Shown here: piece after piece, positions 22,588 through 34,068 of the stretch | Layout: every line of letters begins with the position of its first letter | How positions within the stretch are numbered: position 1 is the stretch's first letter | Assembly (NCBI GenBank): GCA_947683425.1 | Contig: CANTUQ010000004.1 | Location: forward strand, 29,198,001-29,262,000 | DNA length: 64,000 nt | Source: Excoecaria cochinchinensis | Taxonomy: Eukaryota > Streptophyta > Magnoliopsida > Malpighiales > Euphorbiaceae | Reading direction: 5' to 3' | Made by a program: the position numbers and the translations under genes | Notes under the pieces: generated by a model | Seen by the model: the letters and a program-made list of their open reading frames with translations, nothing else | Told to the model about the DNA's origin: nothing | Database searches by the model: none

Positions 22588-23481
22588 TTGTGAAAGGCTA
22601 GCTTCAGATGCTCTTGTAAGGATGCTAGGTCCCTATCGGCCAATCCAAACTCTGATCGTTCTTCGAACAACTATTCAGGATCCCTAAACCACCCAAACAA
22701 ATAGTCTACGGTGACTGAAAGGCAAAGAGTTAGAATGATGCATGAATAATATGCAATGCATGGTCGTGCTGTGCAATAAATGGTATACAATGGTTAAAAG
22801 AGATTATAATGGTACATGTGAGACATGTGAAAAACTATACACAGGATGATATGTACATGTAATAATTATATACAAAGAATAAGATGTATACATAGGGAGA
22901 AAATAAAAAATTTTATTTGTGCGTGAATGACATGAATATGCAATGCATCATCCACAACCACATTCAAGCAAATAGATCTTTCCAACCTTATTGCCCCCAC
23001 ACACGAGGTCGTGCAGTCTCTGTTTGAGGTGGGATTGATCCATGGGTTAACAGGGAACCCGATGGACGCGCATGGTGCACAGTGGAAAACTGGCAGTATA
23101 ACCTCTCTTGACTAATGCACAGGCGTATGAGTTGTGATCATTGTGTATTTAGGCAGTTCGAATAAATTGACACGAGCCTATCTGGGCATGAAAGCCTTTG
23201 ATTAGGTGACCAATCAGATTATTTGGGTTTGTCCAATACAAAATGATCCATATAGCAAGCAAAGTATTATGGTTCATACCACTTAGAGGAAGTATCTATT
23301 ACCATTACATGAGCTTTGGTCAAAGGTGATGTTACTTTAGGGCTACCAAAGCATGGTCCCTGCCAATGGGTCTAGCTCATCACGAGCGTAACGACCGATC
23401 AGGTCTCCATTTAATATACCATGATGGTACGAGGCTTGGACTGGTGATTATCCTTAACACTTTCCTACATTGAGTCGATAC
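22588..23481 (-). other. 5' leader of element 2, primer site deleted
   Basis: It is homologous to the element 1 leader (6718-7500) over most of its length. Near 23470 the match jumps from the CATTGAG block (7460 in element 1) directly to the LTR end at 23482. About 150 bp, including the tRNA-Arg primer site, are missing. No reading frame is supported. Confidence 0.7.
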
Positions 23482-24904
23482 TGTGACGCACGCCGAACCC
23501 CAGTGCTCCCCGAAGGCCTGCTTTTAGGGCGATCGGGTGGAGGTTCACGAAAACTTGTAAGGTATTTACAAGTGCATCTATGTTGAGCAACAAGGAGGTT
23601 TCTTGGAGTCGCCACCCAATAGAACATTGGAAAAGGTCGTTTAGCCTCAGTGAGCCTAAGACAGCGTTGCTATGTCCATCATACGCAAGCCGGAGGTGTC
23701 TTGGAGGTATCCACCCTAATGACAGAATGGTCCTTTAGCCTCATGCTTGGGCAAACCAGAGGTGTCTTGGAGGTATCCACCTTAATAGAACATTAAGATG
23801 GTCCTCTCGCCTCGCAAATTTGATCCTTTTACGGGACACAAGAGGTGTCTTGGAGGTTTTTCGCCCCAACAAAATGACGAGGTGGCCCATCTCGCCTCAT
23901 TGAACCCAAAGACTAGAGTAGGTTTGGGACTCCCCATTCATTTATACCTTGGTTAGGTTTATAATCGAGTTTTGAATTTATCGTTTCATCCAATTCCTCA
24001 TTCAATTTAATGCAGTTAATTAAAGCGCAGGTTGTCCACTCAAGGAAAAACGATAAATAAAAGCATAAAGTAAAGTATATGCAAATACATTACAATAATA
24101 CTAGGGGCGAAATACAACCCTCATTGTAAATAAAATACAAATCATGCATAAATCGGGTATTCATTAATGATGAGGACATTAGTCCTCGCATGCATATTTA
24201 TTATGAAACAGCTTTGATGTGAGGATTTATTTGGGTATGAAAAACTAGGACATTGGTCCCATTTTTATCTAGAAAAGATGCCAAATTAATTAATAGAAAT
24301 GTTTTTGTGATTTTCTTTTTAGCGTGCCTAAAATAAACAATTTTATTAAAGATTACATGGCAAAATAAATGAAAAAGCCAAATAAATGAAATATTACAAA
24401 TAAAGCAATTAAATAGCTAACCCAAACGAGCCTTCTGGATCTCCTCGTGTGCTCGCAAAAAATGCCCAAGTAAAGAAAATAAATTTTGACAAAAAAACAA
24501 AATACAAATGAAATAATGTTAGTAATTAAATCAATTAAATAAATTAATGATAAAATGAGATAAAATAAAGAGAGATGGCATCAAAAATGGATTAAATGAA
24601 TTGAAATATTAATAAACTAAAATAAATGGGAAAAATGCATTATAAATGACAAATGAATTAAAAGATATGATTGAAATAATATAAAACGTGTTAATGAATT
24701 AATATATGAAAATATACACATGATAATAATTAAAATGAAAATAAATAAATAAATAAATAACAATAAATAAAACATGTGACAACGATAAAAAGAATGATAA
24801 AAATGAATAAGAGAACGATGAAAATAATCAAATGAATGACATGATTAATTAAATATGTTCAAATGATATAAACTATTTACATGGTAAAAATATCAATTAA
24901 AATG

Positions 24905-25065
24905 AATTTATTAATTACATGTTAAAAATAATGATGAATTAAAGTGAAATAAATCAATTACATGTTAAAAATAATGATGAATTAAAGGGAAATAAAGTAA
25001 TTACATGTTAAAAATAATGATGAATTAAAGTGAAATAAATTAATTACATGTTAAAAATAATAAAC
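24905..25065. repeat. Short tandem repeat around TTACATGTTAAAAATAATGA
   Basis: Four near-identical units of about 55-60 bp, each with TTACATGTTAAAAATAATGA followed by TGAATTAAAG and GAAATAAA, inside the 5' LTR of element 2. Boundaries are approximate. Confidence 0.7.
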
Positions 25066-26024
25066 AGTCAATATTTACATGAATAAAAACAAAATAATAT
25101 GATAATATTAACAACAGTAATGAAAATAATGAAAGAGAATGATAATAAACTAATAATGGCAATAATATTATATAAACATAATAATATAAACATTAAATGG
25201 AATAAACCTACAAGACATAGAATAAATAAATGAGAATAATAATCAAAATATACATGTTAATAAATTAAATATAAACAAAATAAATAAAGGAAAATAAAAG
25301 ATTCAAGCCCGGAATGTTTACCCTCAGAGTTTCGGATTCGATGAATATAAAAATAATGATTGATTTCCTTATTTTAGTTTGCAAGATTAAAATTGGAATA
25401 TGAAAATGTTGGAAATTTATTCCAAGAAAATTAGGTTTAAAAAAAAAAACTAATCAAAAAAACTCTTTGAGAACAAAGAATTAATTCCTTTGCTCAAAGA
25501 AATTCTTTTTATTGATTAAAAAAAAACCTTGAAAAAGTTTAATGGAAAACAAATGAGAAGACAAAAAAACTGAATTTTGAGAGCAAATCATCAATTTATT
25601 TGTCGCAAAATTAAATCCATCAACAAAATTCCATCCAAAAATATATTTAGAAGAAATTGTGTTGGAAAAAGAATGAAAGATTGATTTTTCTTTTTGATCT
25701 TTGGTTGGGGAAAAAGTCTAGAATTTTTTAGAGAGTTTTAAAGGAAGAAGAAGAGAAAAATATGAAGAGAAAAACCCTAGAAGAATTCCCCCCACCCCCC
25801 CCCCCCCCCCCCCCTTTAGGTTTTCATCTCTATTTTTTTTATATGAAGAAAATAGGAAAATAAAAATAATTAAAGGGATAAAACCTAATAAAATCAGATA
25901 TTATCTATTCTAAATTTTAAAAAGTGAAAAAAACCTAAAAGTCCCTTAAAAAGTGATAAAAATTGAATTTGGTGGAAAAAAATCGGGAAAATAGATTTTT
26001 AGGGAAAAAATGACCATTTTGCGG

Positions 26025-26245
26025 CGGACAGGGGCTACGGACGCCTGTAGGAGCGCCCGAAGCGCACGCTGGGCGAGAGCGCTCGCCCAGCATGTGCGCT
26101 ACGCTACATGCATCTGCGGACAAACAAGCATCGCGAGCGCGGAGCACCACGCGATGGCGCTTCGCGCGCCGCAATGCCTCACAGCGCGCACAGGCGCTGC
26201 GCACGCGCGCGCCTGTGTGCTGCCGCAAGGCGCCGATGCTCGGAA
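26025..26245. other. CpG-rich island with GC hairpin in element 2 LTR
   Basis: A dense CpG block in an AT-rich LTR. A 9-bp inverted repeat has arms CTGGGCGAG (26069-26077) and CTCGCCCAG (26082-26090), extending outwards with few mismatches. The counterpart at 15370-15535 keeps most of this hairpin. Confidence 0.8.
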
Positions 26246-26448
26246 TTTTTTTTTTTAAATTAACAAAAATACTATAAATCTAAGCCCCATTTTTCAAATC
26301 TAATTTTTCAAATATTTTTTTTTATTTTTCACTCTAAAATGCAAATTTTACAAGGAAATCACCACTTTTAGCCTTTTTGCCTGTGACAAAGAATTTTATC
26401 ATGATTGGGTAACTCTGATCTGAGCTGCCTCAGAACCTGGTGTCTACA

Positions 26449-26906
26449 AAGGCATATTCTTCAAATTCGGCGGTGGAATCAACTAAGAGGTCTATGTTGG
26501 GTAACGGGTAGCTATCCTTAGGGCAAGCTTTGTTAAGATCTATAAAGTCCACGCACATCTTCCACTTTCCGTTAGATTTCTTCACCAATACCACGTTGGA
26601 TAACTAGTCCAATTATAGAACTTCCCGTATGAATCCACTCTTCAACAAGGTATCTATTTCTTCTACCGTTGCTAACTGCCACTCCGGAACATGATTCCTC
26701 TTTTTCTGTTTGACAGGCTTGCAGTCAGGTCGAATGTTAAGTGAATGGCACATTACCTCGAAAGATATGCCCTTGATATCCGAGGGCTGCCTAGCAAACA
26801 TATCCATGAATTTCACAAGTACTGCCATGAGCACCTCTTTTCCTTTTTCCCTTCTTGTTGAAGTTATTTTGACAACTTTCCCTAGTGCGAACTCCACTTC
26901 TTGCAA
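26449..26906 (-). pseudogene. 5' part of RT of element 4, cut by element 2
   Basis: The 26906-26613 frame has the protease-RT linker and RT start: FMDMFARQPSDIKGI, HSLNI and VKQKKRNHVPE, with VEEIDTLLKSGFIREV. Just beyond a stop, 26610-26449 gives the RT block with VDFIDLNKACPKDSYPLPNI, ending at the LTR of element 2. The catalytic YVDD is therefore beyond the break. This RT differs clearly from that of element 1, so it is another Tat/Athila-type family. Confidence 0.8.
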
Positions 26907-27117
26907 TGAATCTCATAGCTCGACTTTTCGAGCTGTATCTATTGGAATATCCAACGCATCAAACGGCAAAGCTTAATTAGTTTTTTTTTAGAATTGTAAC
27001 ATACGTTTCTTGTGCTACTTTTTGGTTTTCACGAAGGACTGCAATGCCTCCTGAAATAGGGATCTTCATTAACAGCTTGCACATGGAAATGTATGCATCC
27101 ACTCCCACCAAAAACGG

Positions 27118-27360
27118 TCACCCAAAGATTACATTGTAGGCGAGGGCTATATCTACTACCATGAAATAACTCTTACAGTTGTAAACAATTTCATCATCCC
27201 CGAGCTGTAAAGCTAACATGACCGATCCTTCCACCTTGACTAGTTGTCTTGATATTCCTATAAGTGGGGCTGATATGGCTTCTAACGTATTGGTAGACAC
27301 TCCTAGTGCGCTATATGCCTGGAGGGTTATAAGATTGACTGTGCTGCCCATATCTACCAA
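27118..27360 (-). pseudogene. Aspartic protease of element 4
   Basis: The active-site region is VDMGSTVNLITLQAY (family form D-T/N-G-S), followed by ISRQLVKVEGSVML and the FMVVDIALAYNVIFG block near the C-terminus of the domain. The Thr of the usual DTGS is Met here. The frame closes on either side, so the gene is broken. It would process the polyprotein of element 4. Confidence 0.78.
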
Positions 27361-27512
27361 ATTCTATGAAGCAAGTAGTCTTGTATCAGAGTTTCAACCA
27401 CCAGAGAGTCTATATAAGGTGTTTGAACATAAGCTGCATCAATATTAAAGAACTTTACTTCATAGCCCCTTGTTTTCGGACCAGCTCCTAAGGAGAATAC
27501 TTTTTTTACTTT

Positions 27513-29080
27513 TCATTTTCTGGAGTCATCAAAAACATCGTAATGTTTGCCCCCTACGATGACATGGATAACCCCAGCTGGAGCTTTCTTACTTGTACTA
27601 GCTCTGTTGTCGTGTCTCCAAGGTAATGGGGACCGATCTTTACCATTTTTATCTCTGCCCTTTACAAATTGGGCGAGCTTTTCCTTCTGAACTAAGAACA
27701 TGATTTCCCGCTTAAGCTGCCAGCAGTCATTTATCTCATGTCCCTTGCCTCTATGAAAGGAATAATAAAGGCTTTGGTCCCTGTTGGGATCCTCCGTCAT
27801 GGGACGTGGCCAGTTAACCCGCTTATTTTCTTTCATCCATGCTAAAATTTGGGACCTCAAGGCTGTTAAAGGTGTCAGTCTCTCTTCCTACTGATCGCTA
27901 GAGCGCAATTTAATGACTAGATAAGTTCGGTTCGAGCCACTAGATCTTCTGTTTCTAGAATCATCTTGACCTCCATTATTTTTCTCACGGGCTGATCAAA
28001 AAATTTTATCTGACTCTCTGAACTGAGAGCTATCAAAGTCTAAGAGCTTCATCCATTCTGATATACTTATGAGCTCGGGACATGAGCTTGGTAAAGTCAC
28101 TAGGTGGCTTTTTACTCAGAGAGTCACTAAAATCTTGACACTTGGTATTGTGAATGAAGGCATTGATGGCCACTTCCAAATTCAGATTTTAAATATCCAT
28201 AGCCACGATATTAAACCACTCCACATAGGCTCTCAGCAGCTCGCCTTTCTCCTGGTGAACTAAATTAAGATCTACTGATACCTTTGTTGGGCGAATAGCT
28301 GCTATGAATTAAGAAATGAACATGTCATTAAACTTCAAAGCTATGAACAGAATGCTAGGCTAGGCTACAAAACCAAATCTATACGGACTCTGAGAGGGTT
28401 TAGGGGAAAATTTTGCATAAAGTTACATCTTCGGCCGTGTGCACCAACATAGTATGATGGAATTCATCCAAATGAGCTCAGGGATCAGTACTATCACTAT
28501 ATTTTGGCAAGTTTGGCAACCATATTTGAGGAAAAGGAGTTGCTAAAATATCCCGAAATAGGGGTGACCTGATACTGCCTTGGTATTGTAGTGTGTTAAG
28601 ATTCTAAAACTTCTACATCCTATCTTCGAAGAGCCTCTCAAATTATTCGGTTGTCAAGGTTACAGTAGTCCCAGGGGCCAGTGTATTTTGCAGGGCTAGT
28701 GATGTTTATGTGGTGATTTGAGCAGTTGCAGGTGTTTGGATTACAGGAGGTGTTAGAGGAATGGTTGTGGAGGCTATACTTGGTGCCTGAACGGCCATAG
28801 CTGATAGGGCTATCAGAAGAGTTTGGGCGGCTTGAGGAGTCCGGCCAAGGATTGCTGGGATAGTGATAGTTTGGGGTGTCAATGGGGTATGAGTTTGTGT
28901 TTGTGAGATGAGTTGTTGTACTAGTAATGGTGAGATTTGTTCTGGTTGAGTTGGCAATAAGTGATGGAATGTCTTGCCAAAAAGATTGACAGGGGGTTGG
29001 GGGTAGTTTCAGGTTGATTCACCAGTGGGGTAGCGAAAATAGGTCAGTCAGGGAAGCGATCGATTATCGACTAAAAATCT
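27513..29080 (-). pseudogene. gag of element 4, fragmented
   Basis: A Gln/Thr/Pro-rich N-terminal part lies at 28957-28706. The capsid region (about 28650-27870) is broken by stops and shifts. The C-terminal part at 27860-27513 has the nucleocapsid-like motif YYSFHRGKGHEINDCWQLK, with the first Cys changed to Ser compared with the usual YCxFH form. Order and strand agree with the protease and RT to the left. Confidence 0.7.
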
Positions 29081-29088
29081 CGGGACTT

Positions 29089-29105
29089 CCACGTTCACCG
29101 CACCA
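29089..29105 (-). promoter_or_regulatory. Primer-binding site for tRNA-Phe (element 4)
   Basis: The plus strand reads CCACGTTCACCGCACCA, the 3' end of plant tRNA-Phe with CCA, with one difference (T for C). It lies two bases from the LTR edge at 29108 and upstream of gag on the minus strand, as a primer site should. Confidence 0.75.
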
Positions 29106-29107
29106 AA

Positions 29108-30429
29108 TGATGACTGTCTAAATTTTTGATTTGTTAATCAGAGCGAGTCAACTGAAAAACACGAAATCTGGCATGTTTTTGACAAAGGAGACTCCGATGG
29201 TCAAGTCAGAAAAACTGATAAGAATGAAGAGATATATCTAATTTATTGAGAAAATTTCTAGAGAGATTTAACATACCTTGATTCCTCCTTTTATAAAGTT
29301 CTTTTCCCATATCAGAATAGGAAATGAGTTCTGAATAGAAGAACTCTTCTAAATCCTTAATTGGTGCTTGATTCCTGATTTGCAGGGATTTGATTAAATG
29401 GCTCCAAATAGTTTCCATTATAATGAGATTAGAATCTCCTGAATATCCTGAGGATCTCCACAAATAATAACTTTCTAAATGTCTATTCCGAGCTGTTGAG
29501 ATAAATCGAGCTATTGATGTGGAGAATATCCGGATGAGCGTGGTTACCGGACTCTTGGATAGAGTGTCCGATTAACAAATCTTAATCAAAATTACTTACT
29601 GGAATTTTAGCACCTTACCTTCTCTTCTCAATTTCTACCAATTCCTCTACTTCAAATGAGCCTTAGACATGGAGATAATTGAGTTTTGGGGATGAAAATT
29701 ACTTAGATTAATTTATTTGAGTGGAATTATGGAAGAGAAATGAAGAAAAGCGTGGAAAGGCCAAGGAAGAACCATTCGGCCATCATGAAGAGAGGAGAAG
29801 AGTGAGGAGGGTTCTACACAAATGCAGATTTTTCCATCTTTTATAGGCCTCTTAAATGGGCTTGGGCTTGGTCCAACTAATTGAGCCAACCCAATTAGGC
29901 CCAAAACCATTAATTAACCCATTCTTTTCTTTAATTTAATTTTCCTACTTTCCAAGCTCAATTTCTAGTAAAAATTCTTCCATAACTCTTAAAATATATT
30001 AATTAGCCTACACAAAAAAATTCAGGTCAATCGGAGCCTGTTTTCAGTCTGGATCACTAATATCGATCCGATTAACCAACTTCTAGTATTGCTGTAAAAT
30101 TAATTTTTTACTGTCAAATAATTTTCCATATTATTTAGAGTCAATCCGTACTTTTAGATAATTTTTTAGAGATCTTTAGCTATTTTTCATGTCTCGGTCA
30201 AACGGTTACTATTTGAACCAAAACTATGACTTTTTTATTATTTTTGACTTTTGGGGACCTATTTGACCTATTTTTCACTCCAAATTTTATCCTTGGACTA
30301 GTTGCTGCTAGTATTCTCCAATTATCAAATAAAATATTGCTTGCTTCTAAGTGTACTCTTTACCCAGGTATCACTATTCACGGTCCGAAAATTACTATTC
30401 ACGAAAATTGCAAATTTTGGGCCATTACA
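29108..30429 (-). repeat. 5' LTR of element 4 (about 1.32 kb)
   Basis: The minus strand starts TGTAATGGCCCAAAATTTGC and ends AGACAGTCATCA, next to the tRNA-Phe primer site. The TG/CA ends and the primer site support the right-hand boundary of the internal region. The outer edge at 30429 rests on the TGTAATGGCCC start alone. The other LTR is not seen. The small frames at 29206-29463 and 29713-29910 have no support. Confidence 0.65.
29839..29846 (-). promoter_or_regulatory. Candidate TATA box in element 4 LTR
   Basis: The minus strand reads CCTATAAAAG, a near-ideal plant TATA box about 585 bp from the LTR start. Element 2 has its candidate at a similar distance. Confidence 0.55.
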
Positions 30430-30912
30430 TGGGAATAAATGTTCCCAACTCAAATGAATTTTCCATTGTATGTATGTTCGTCATTACTTTTCAGTAGAAT
30501 GATTTCACTTCATTTTGAGTTATTTTAATTAATTATATTTACAACTTTCTTTATATGCTTGAAATGCTTTTTTAATTTACTTGCATGAATCGTGTTAGAT
30601 GAGAAATGAAAATTTAATCTCAAAAACTCATTTATAAGCTTAACCAATGTATAAGTAAGAGTGATGTCCCGAATCTTTTCTGGTTTAGGCTTCATGATGT
30701 TAGACTAAACCTTTACCAGTATTCTACAGGGTGGCGACTCTAAAACCTACCTCTTGGTACCCACATAGAAGTTCTCGTAGGTTGATAATCAGCAATTGAA
30801 TAGGAGTGATTCCTTATCTATTGCAAAGTGACTAATATTCACGAGTATTATGAACCTTTCTCGGACCTTAAAAGCGAGCCTTCGGGGAGATGCGGGTTCG
30901 GCGTGCGTCACA
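30430..30912 (+). repeat. 3' end of a Tat-type LTR, plus strand
   Basis: It ends GGCGTGCGTCACA, matching on the opposite strand the LTR end at 23482. It shows blocks seen before the LTR end of element 3 (55850-56236), such as AAGAGTGATGTCCCGAA and GGGTGGCGACTC. The LTR start and any internal region are missing; after 30912 no primer site follows. Confidence 0.7.
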
Positions 30913-31242
30913 CATATATAATATACAAGATTATTTCAGGCTGGGTCAGATCCACTACAAAAAGAAAAACAGGAAATTAGCGACGAAAATTTCTGTCGCT
31001 AATTGGACAATTTCGTCGCTAATTGGTTTTAGCGACGCGACGACTAACTGTCGCAAATAGTTCCGTCGCAAGAAATTTTTCTACTAAAACATAAAATAAT
31101 CGCTAAAAATAGCGACGGCAAAAACAGTCGCTAAAGATAAAAAATTTAGTCACTAAATAACCCCTAAAAATAGTCATCGAAAAAATTAATGAATATTAGC
31201 GACAGATCATCCGTCGCTAAAAATATTAAATTTTGATTTTCA

Positions 31243-31243
<1 letters not shown>

Positions 31244-31304
<61 letters not shown>
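31244..31304. repeat. (ATT)n microsatellite
   Basis: An uninterrupted ATT run just inside the left end of the CACTA element. A shorter sister run lies at 31335-31364, after a repeated AAAATATTAAATTT context, suggesting a small local duplication. Confidence 0.92.
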
Positions 31305-31334
31305 GCGCTAAAAATATTAAATTTGAATTTCCAA

Positions 31335-31366
<32 letters not shown>

Positions 31367-32702
31367 ATCCAAAATTTAATTTATGTAAATAATAATTATG
31401 CAATATTATTAACAATACTATTAATTTAAAAAATATAATATCATAATAGTATATTAAATTGTACAATACTTAAAAAGTACTTAAAAAAACCACTAATTCA
31501 AACTAAACAGTGCTACTCAGTATCACCACTAAATAGTGGTTCACAACATAGGTGGAGCTACACAATTAAAAGCAAATAGATATCCACTTCTGCCAACAGC
31601 ATTGAGAAGCATCCATCGACCCAAACACCTGATCATTATAGCAAACCAGGAAACATCAACATCAACATCCACCGGTATACAAACCAGTATGCTGCATTCA
31701 CCAGGAAACATCAACATCTCTCATTCCTGAAACCAACAATTTCTCTAACAAATAATCCATGGAAATTGATTTCAAACGGCGCTTTATCCACACAAAAGCA
31801 TAGGACCCAATAAAATTATTACACAATAATATTTCAACTAGAAGACACTAATTATCCATATCTACTTAAGCCAGCAAAATAGCATATGCAAAATCATTCC
31901 GAGTTAAATTAATTTTAGGAACATCTATTAAACTATCAAAAATAATTCCTTTCATGGAAACTCTAGGGCCACAAAGTAAATGAACTATTTAATAATTCCC
32001 TTTATTTTTAATAAAAGCCTTATGGCATTTTACTAGTTCCCACCCTTTGAAGGATTGTCTCATTTGCTAATGTATTTAAAGTCACATTTGATTGTTAGGA
32101 AAGTAGTCACAGAACATTTAATGAGTAACCATGATTGAACCTTTCAATATTGTATTTTAAAAATCAAATACTAATATATAGAATTTTAATAAATAATCCA
32201 TGGCCTAAAGAGAACTAGAAGTTGCATATTATAACCATCTCAGGGATTCAAACAAAAAGCTGCATCAACTAGCATCTATCTGCAGCTAGAACATATAATA
32301 TTTCTAGAACACTTTTCAATATACTACAAAAAAAGATCATATGCTACCATCAAAAATTAAAATTAAATTCAAGACATTGTTAAAGAGGCTTGTCTCTCAT
32401 CTAGTAAGATTAAAATGAAATTCATATTAGCAGCTATAAATAAAAGAATTAGTTAAGCCATGAATAAATATATCAAACAATAAATATTTCTTAATTTTCT
32501 ATAAGTCCAACAATTTATTGCTAGATGTTTATGCAAATCACCGCTCTGCACATAAGCTTTGAGATCTAAAAAGTTAATTTATTAATCAAACAACACATGC
32601 AAAATGGATATTTAAAAAAAACAAATAGAGCAAGAATGAGGTCGCTTGCATTTAAGGGAAGGAATTAAATGGAAAATGATTGCAAAGATAACAACAGCTT
32701 AC

Positions 32703-33900
32703 CATGATAACCTCAAATATGCTTGCCCTTGAGAAATAATTATGGAATAGTATGTTGGCCAACTAGTTCTAGAAGAAGATATTGAACTTAAGCCCCCTCA
32801 CTTGAAACAATTTGAAGACAAAATGCCATTTAAAATCACTTCGATTGTTTAGAAACGTCTAATATAAATTAATGAAAAAAATGTGCCTGACAGATTTAAT
32901 TCCATAAAGTTGTTAATTTAGTTCATTGAATTTGAACTTGGCATGCAAGCGATGCCTAGTGACAATAGAAATCAAAGTACAATTCATCATTCCATTTATC
33001 ACATGGTAACCAAAGAGAGGAGAAAAACAAACAAATAAATAAACAACTTTTTTTTTTCAATTATCTATACAGATCTTAGTCACATTAAGTATCAATTCTT
33101 CAATTGACATACATAAATGGCAAAATCAATTTAACGTATTTCAGCATTATATCAACATTATTAAAAAAAAAAAATGCCAAAATGATTAAACAGATGCATA
33201 CCAAAGTGGCACCAAGAACCGAAAACGGAACAAACATGGGCAGATCAGAACGGTCGTCCAAATGCGAGAAGAACTTAATGGACATATCATCTCCAATCCA
33301 CTTCACAAAATCACAAAACCCTCACCAGCAACTGTCATAAGTATAAAAATTCTTCAATCACAAAGGATCTATTATACGTATAAAAATTCAAACAAATGTT
33401 TGTCCCTCTTTTTATTTTATTTAAAATTTTGTAGATAATAGCATGAATAATATTAGTTTTGAGGTTTTACAAAATAAAACACAAATCACAGAATTTATCA
33501 TTGACAAATTATTCAGTTTAAAAAAAAATCTCAGAAAAGTAAATTTGGTAGTGCACATACCAATTGAAGCTAGATTCCCAAAATTTTAGCTCCATTGTGC
33601 CCATCACCGTCGTCGAAGACTCGCTGGAGACACTGCCATTGTCAACCTAAAGCGCAGGACATCCGAAACCCATCGCCGGTGGTCACGCACCCAAACACCC
33701 CATTTGGTCGGAATCGCCGACGAAAGGCGTCGGCTTCCCTTTTTCGATCTCCCATTTTCTAGCGGCTAAGGGTGATTGGTGGGTACCAGAATGAGCGCTC
33801 ACTTGCTAGGAACCCTACAATGCCGTTCGTGCCGCCATTGGATACCGGAGTTGGCCGAAACTGGGGAAAAAAGCTTCGACTTCTTTCTCTCTCTCTCTCT
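32703..33900 (-). pseudogene. Possible captured host gene fragment inside the CACTA element
   Basis: On the minus strand a GC-rich, CpG-containing block (33900-33563) ends at TTCAATTG followed by GTATGT, a good donor. A second candidate exon (33331-33202) follows an AG acceptor and ends GCCACTTTG before GTATGC. It could start at an ATG coding MSIKFFSHLDDRSDLPMFV. A third piece ends ATCATG before GTAAGC (32703). This looks like 5' UTR plus first exons of a captured gene. I cannot name the parent gene, and the first exon has no clear open frame. Confidence 0.4.
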
Positions 33901-34033
33901 CTCTCTCGCTTCCCTCCTCTGTTTTCCCTTTCCTTTCTTTCTCGTGTTATAACTATTCTTCATTAACTTTTCTTTCTTAAGTTATTTTTAGTTTTTTATT
34001 ATTCTTATTCTTATTTTTTTGTCATTTGGCTGT

Positions 34034-34067
<34 letters not shown>

Positions 34068-34068
34068 T
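33887..34068. repeat. CT, TA and CA simple repeats
   Basis: A (CT)n run (about 33885-33907) within the gene-like block, then (TA)n/(CA)n at 34037-34068. On the minus strand the first is (GA)n, common in plant 5' UTRs. Confidence 0.85.

Larger units (their letters stand above)
14823..26448 (-). mobile_element. Internally deleted Tat-lineage retrotransposon (element 2)
   Basis: The minus-strand order is 5' LTR (26448-23482), leader, gag remnants, a short pol remnant, a 4-kb 3' noncoding region with tandem arrays, and a partial 3' LTR (15747-14823). Matching LTR sequence at both ends, in the same orientation, shows it is one element. Protease and most of RT, RNase H and integrase are missing or unrecognisable. 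It sits inside the RT region of element 4, whose coding sequence resumes at 26449. Confidence 0.82.
23482..26448 (-). repeat. 5' LTR of element 2 (2967 bp)
   Basis: The minus strand begins TGTAGACACCAGGTTCTGAG and ends GGCGTGCGTCACA. It contains hairpin repeats (23616-23630 and 23777-23801), an AT-rich middle with a 63-bp-like repeated module around TACATGTTAAAAATAATGAT (24915-25060), a poly-C run (25788-25814) and a CpG-rich block (26025-26245). Frames in the CpG-rich block are not genes. Confidence 0.87.

Noticed and set aside
25935..26277. Overlapping frames on both strands in a GC-rich block
   Set aside because: This is the CpG-rich island of the LTR; frames are present on both strands and differ in the sister LTR.
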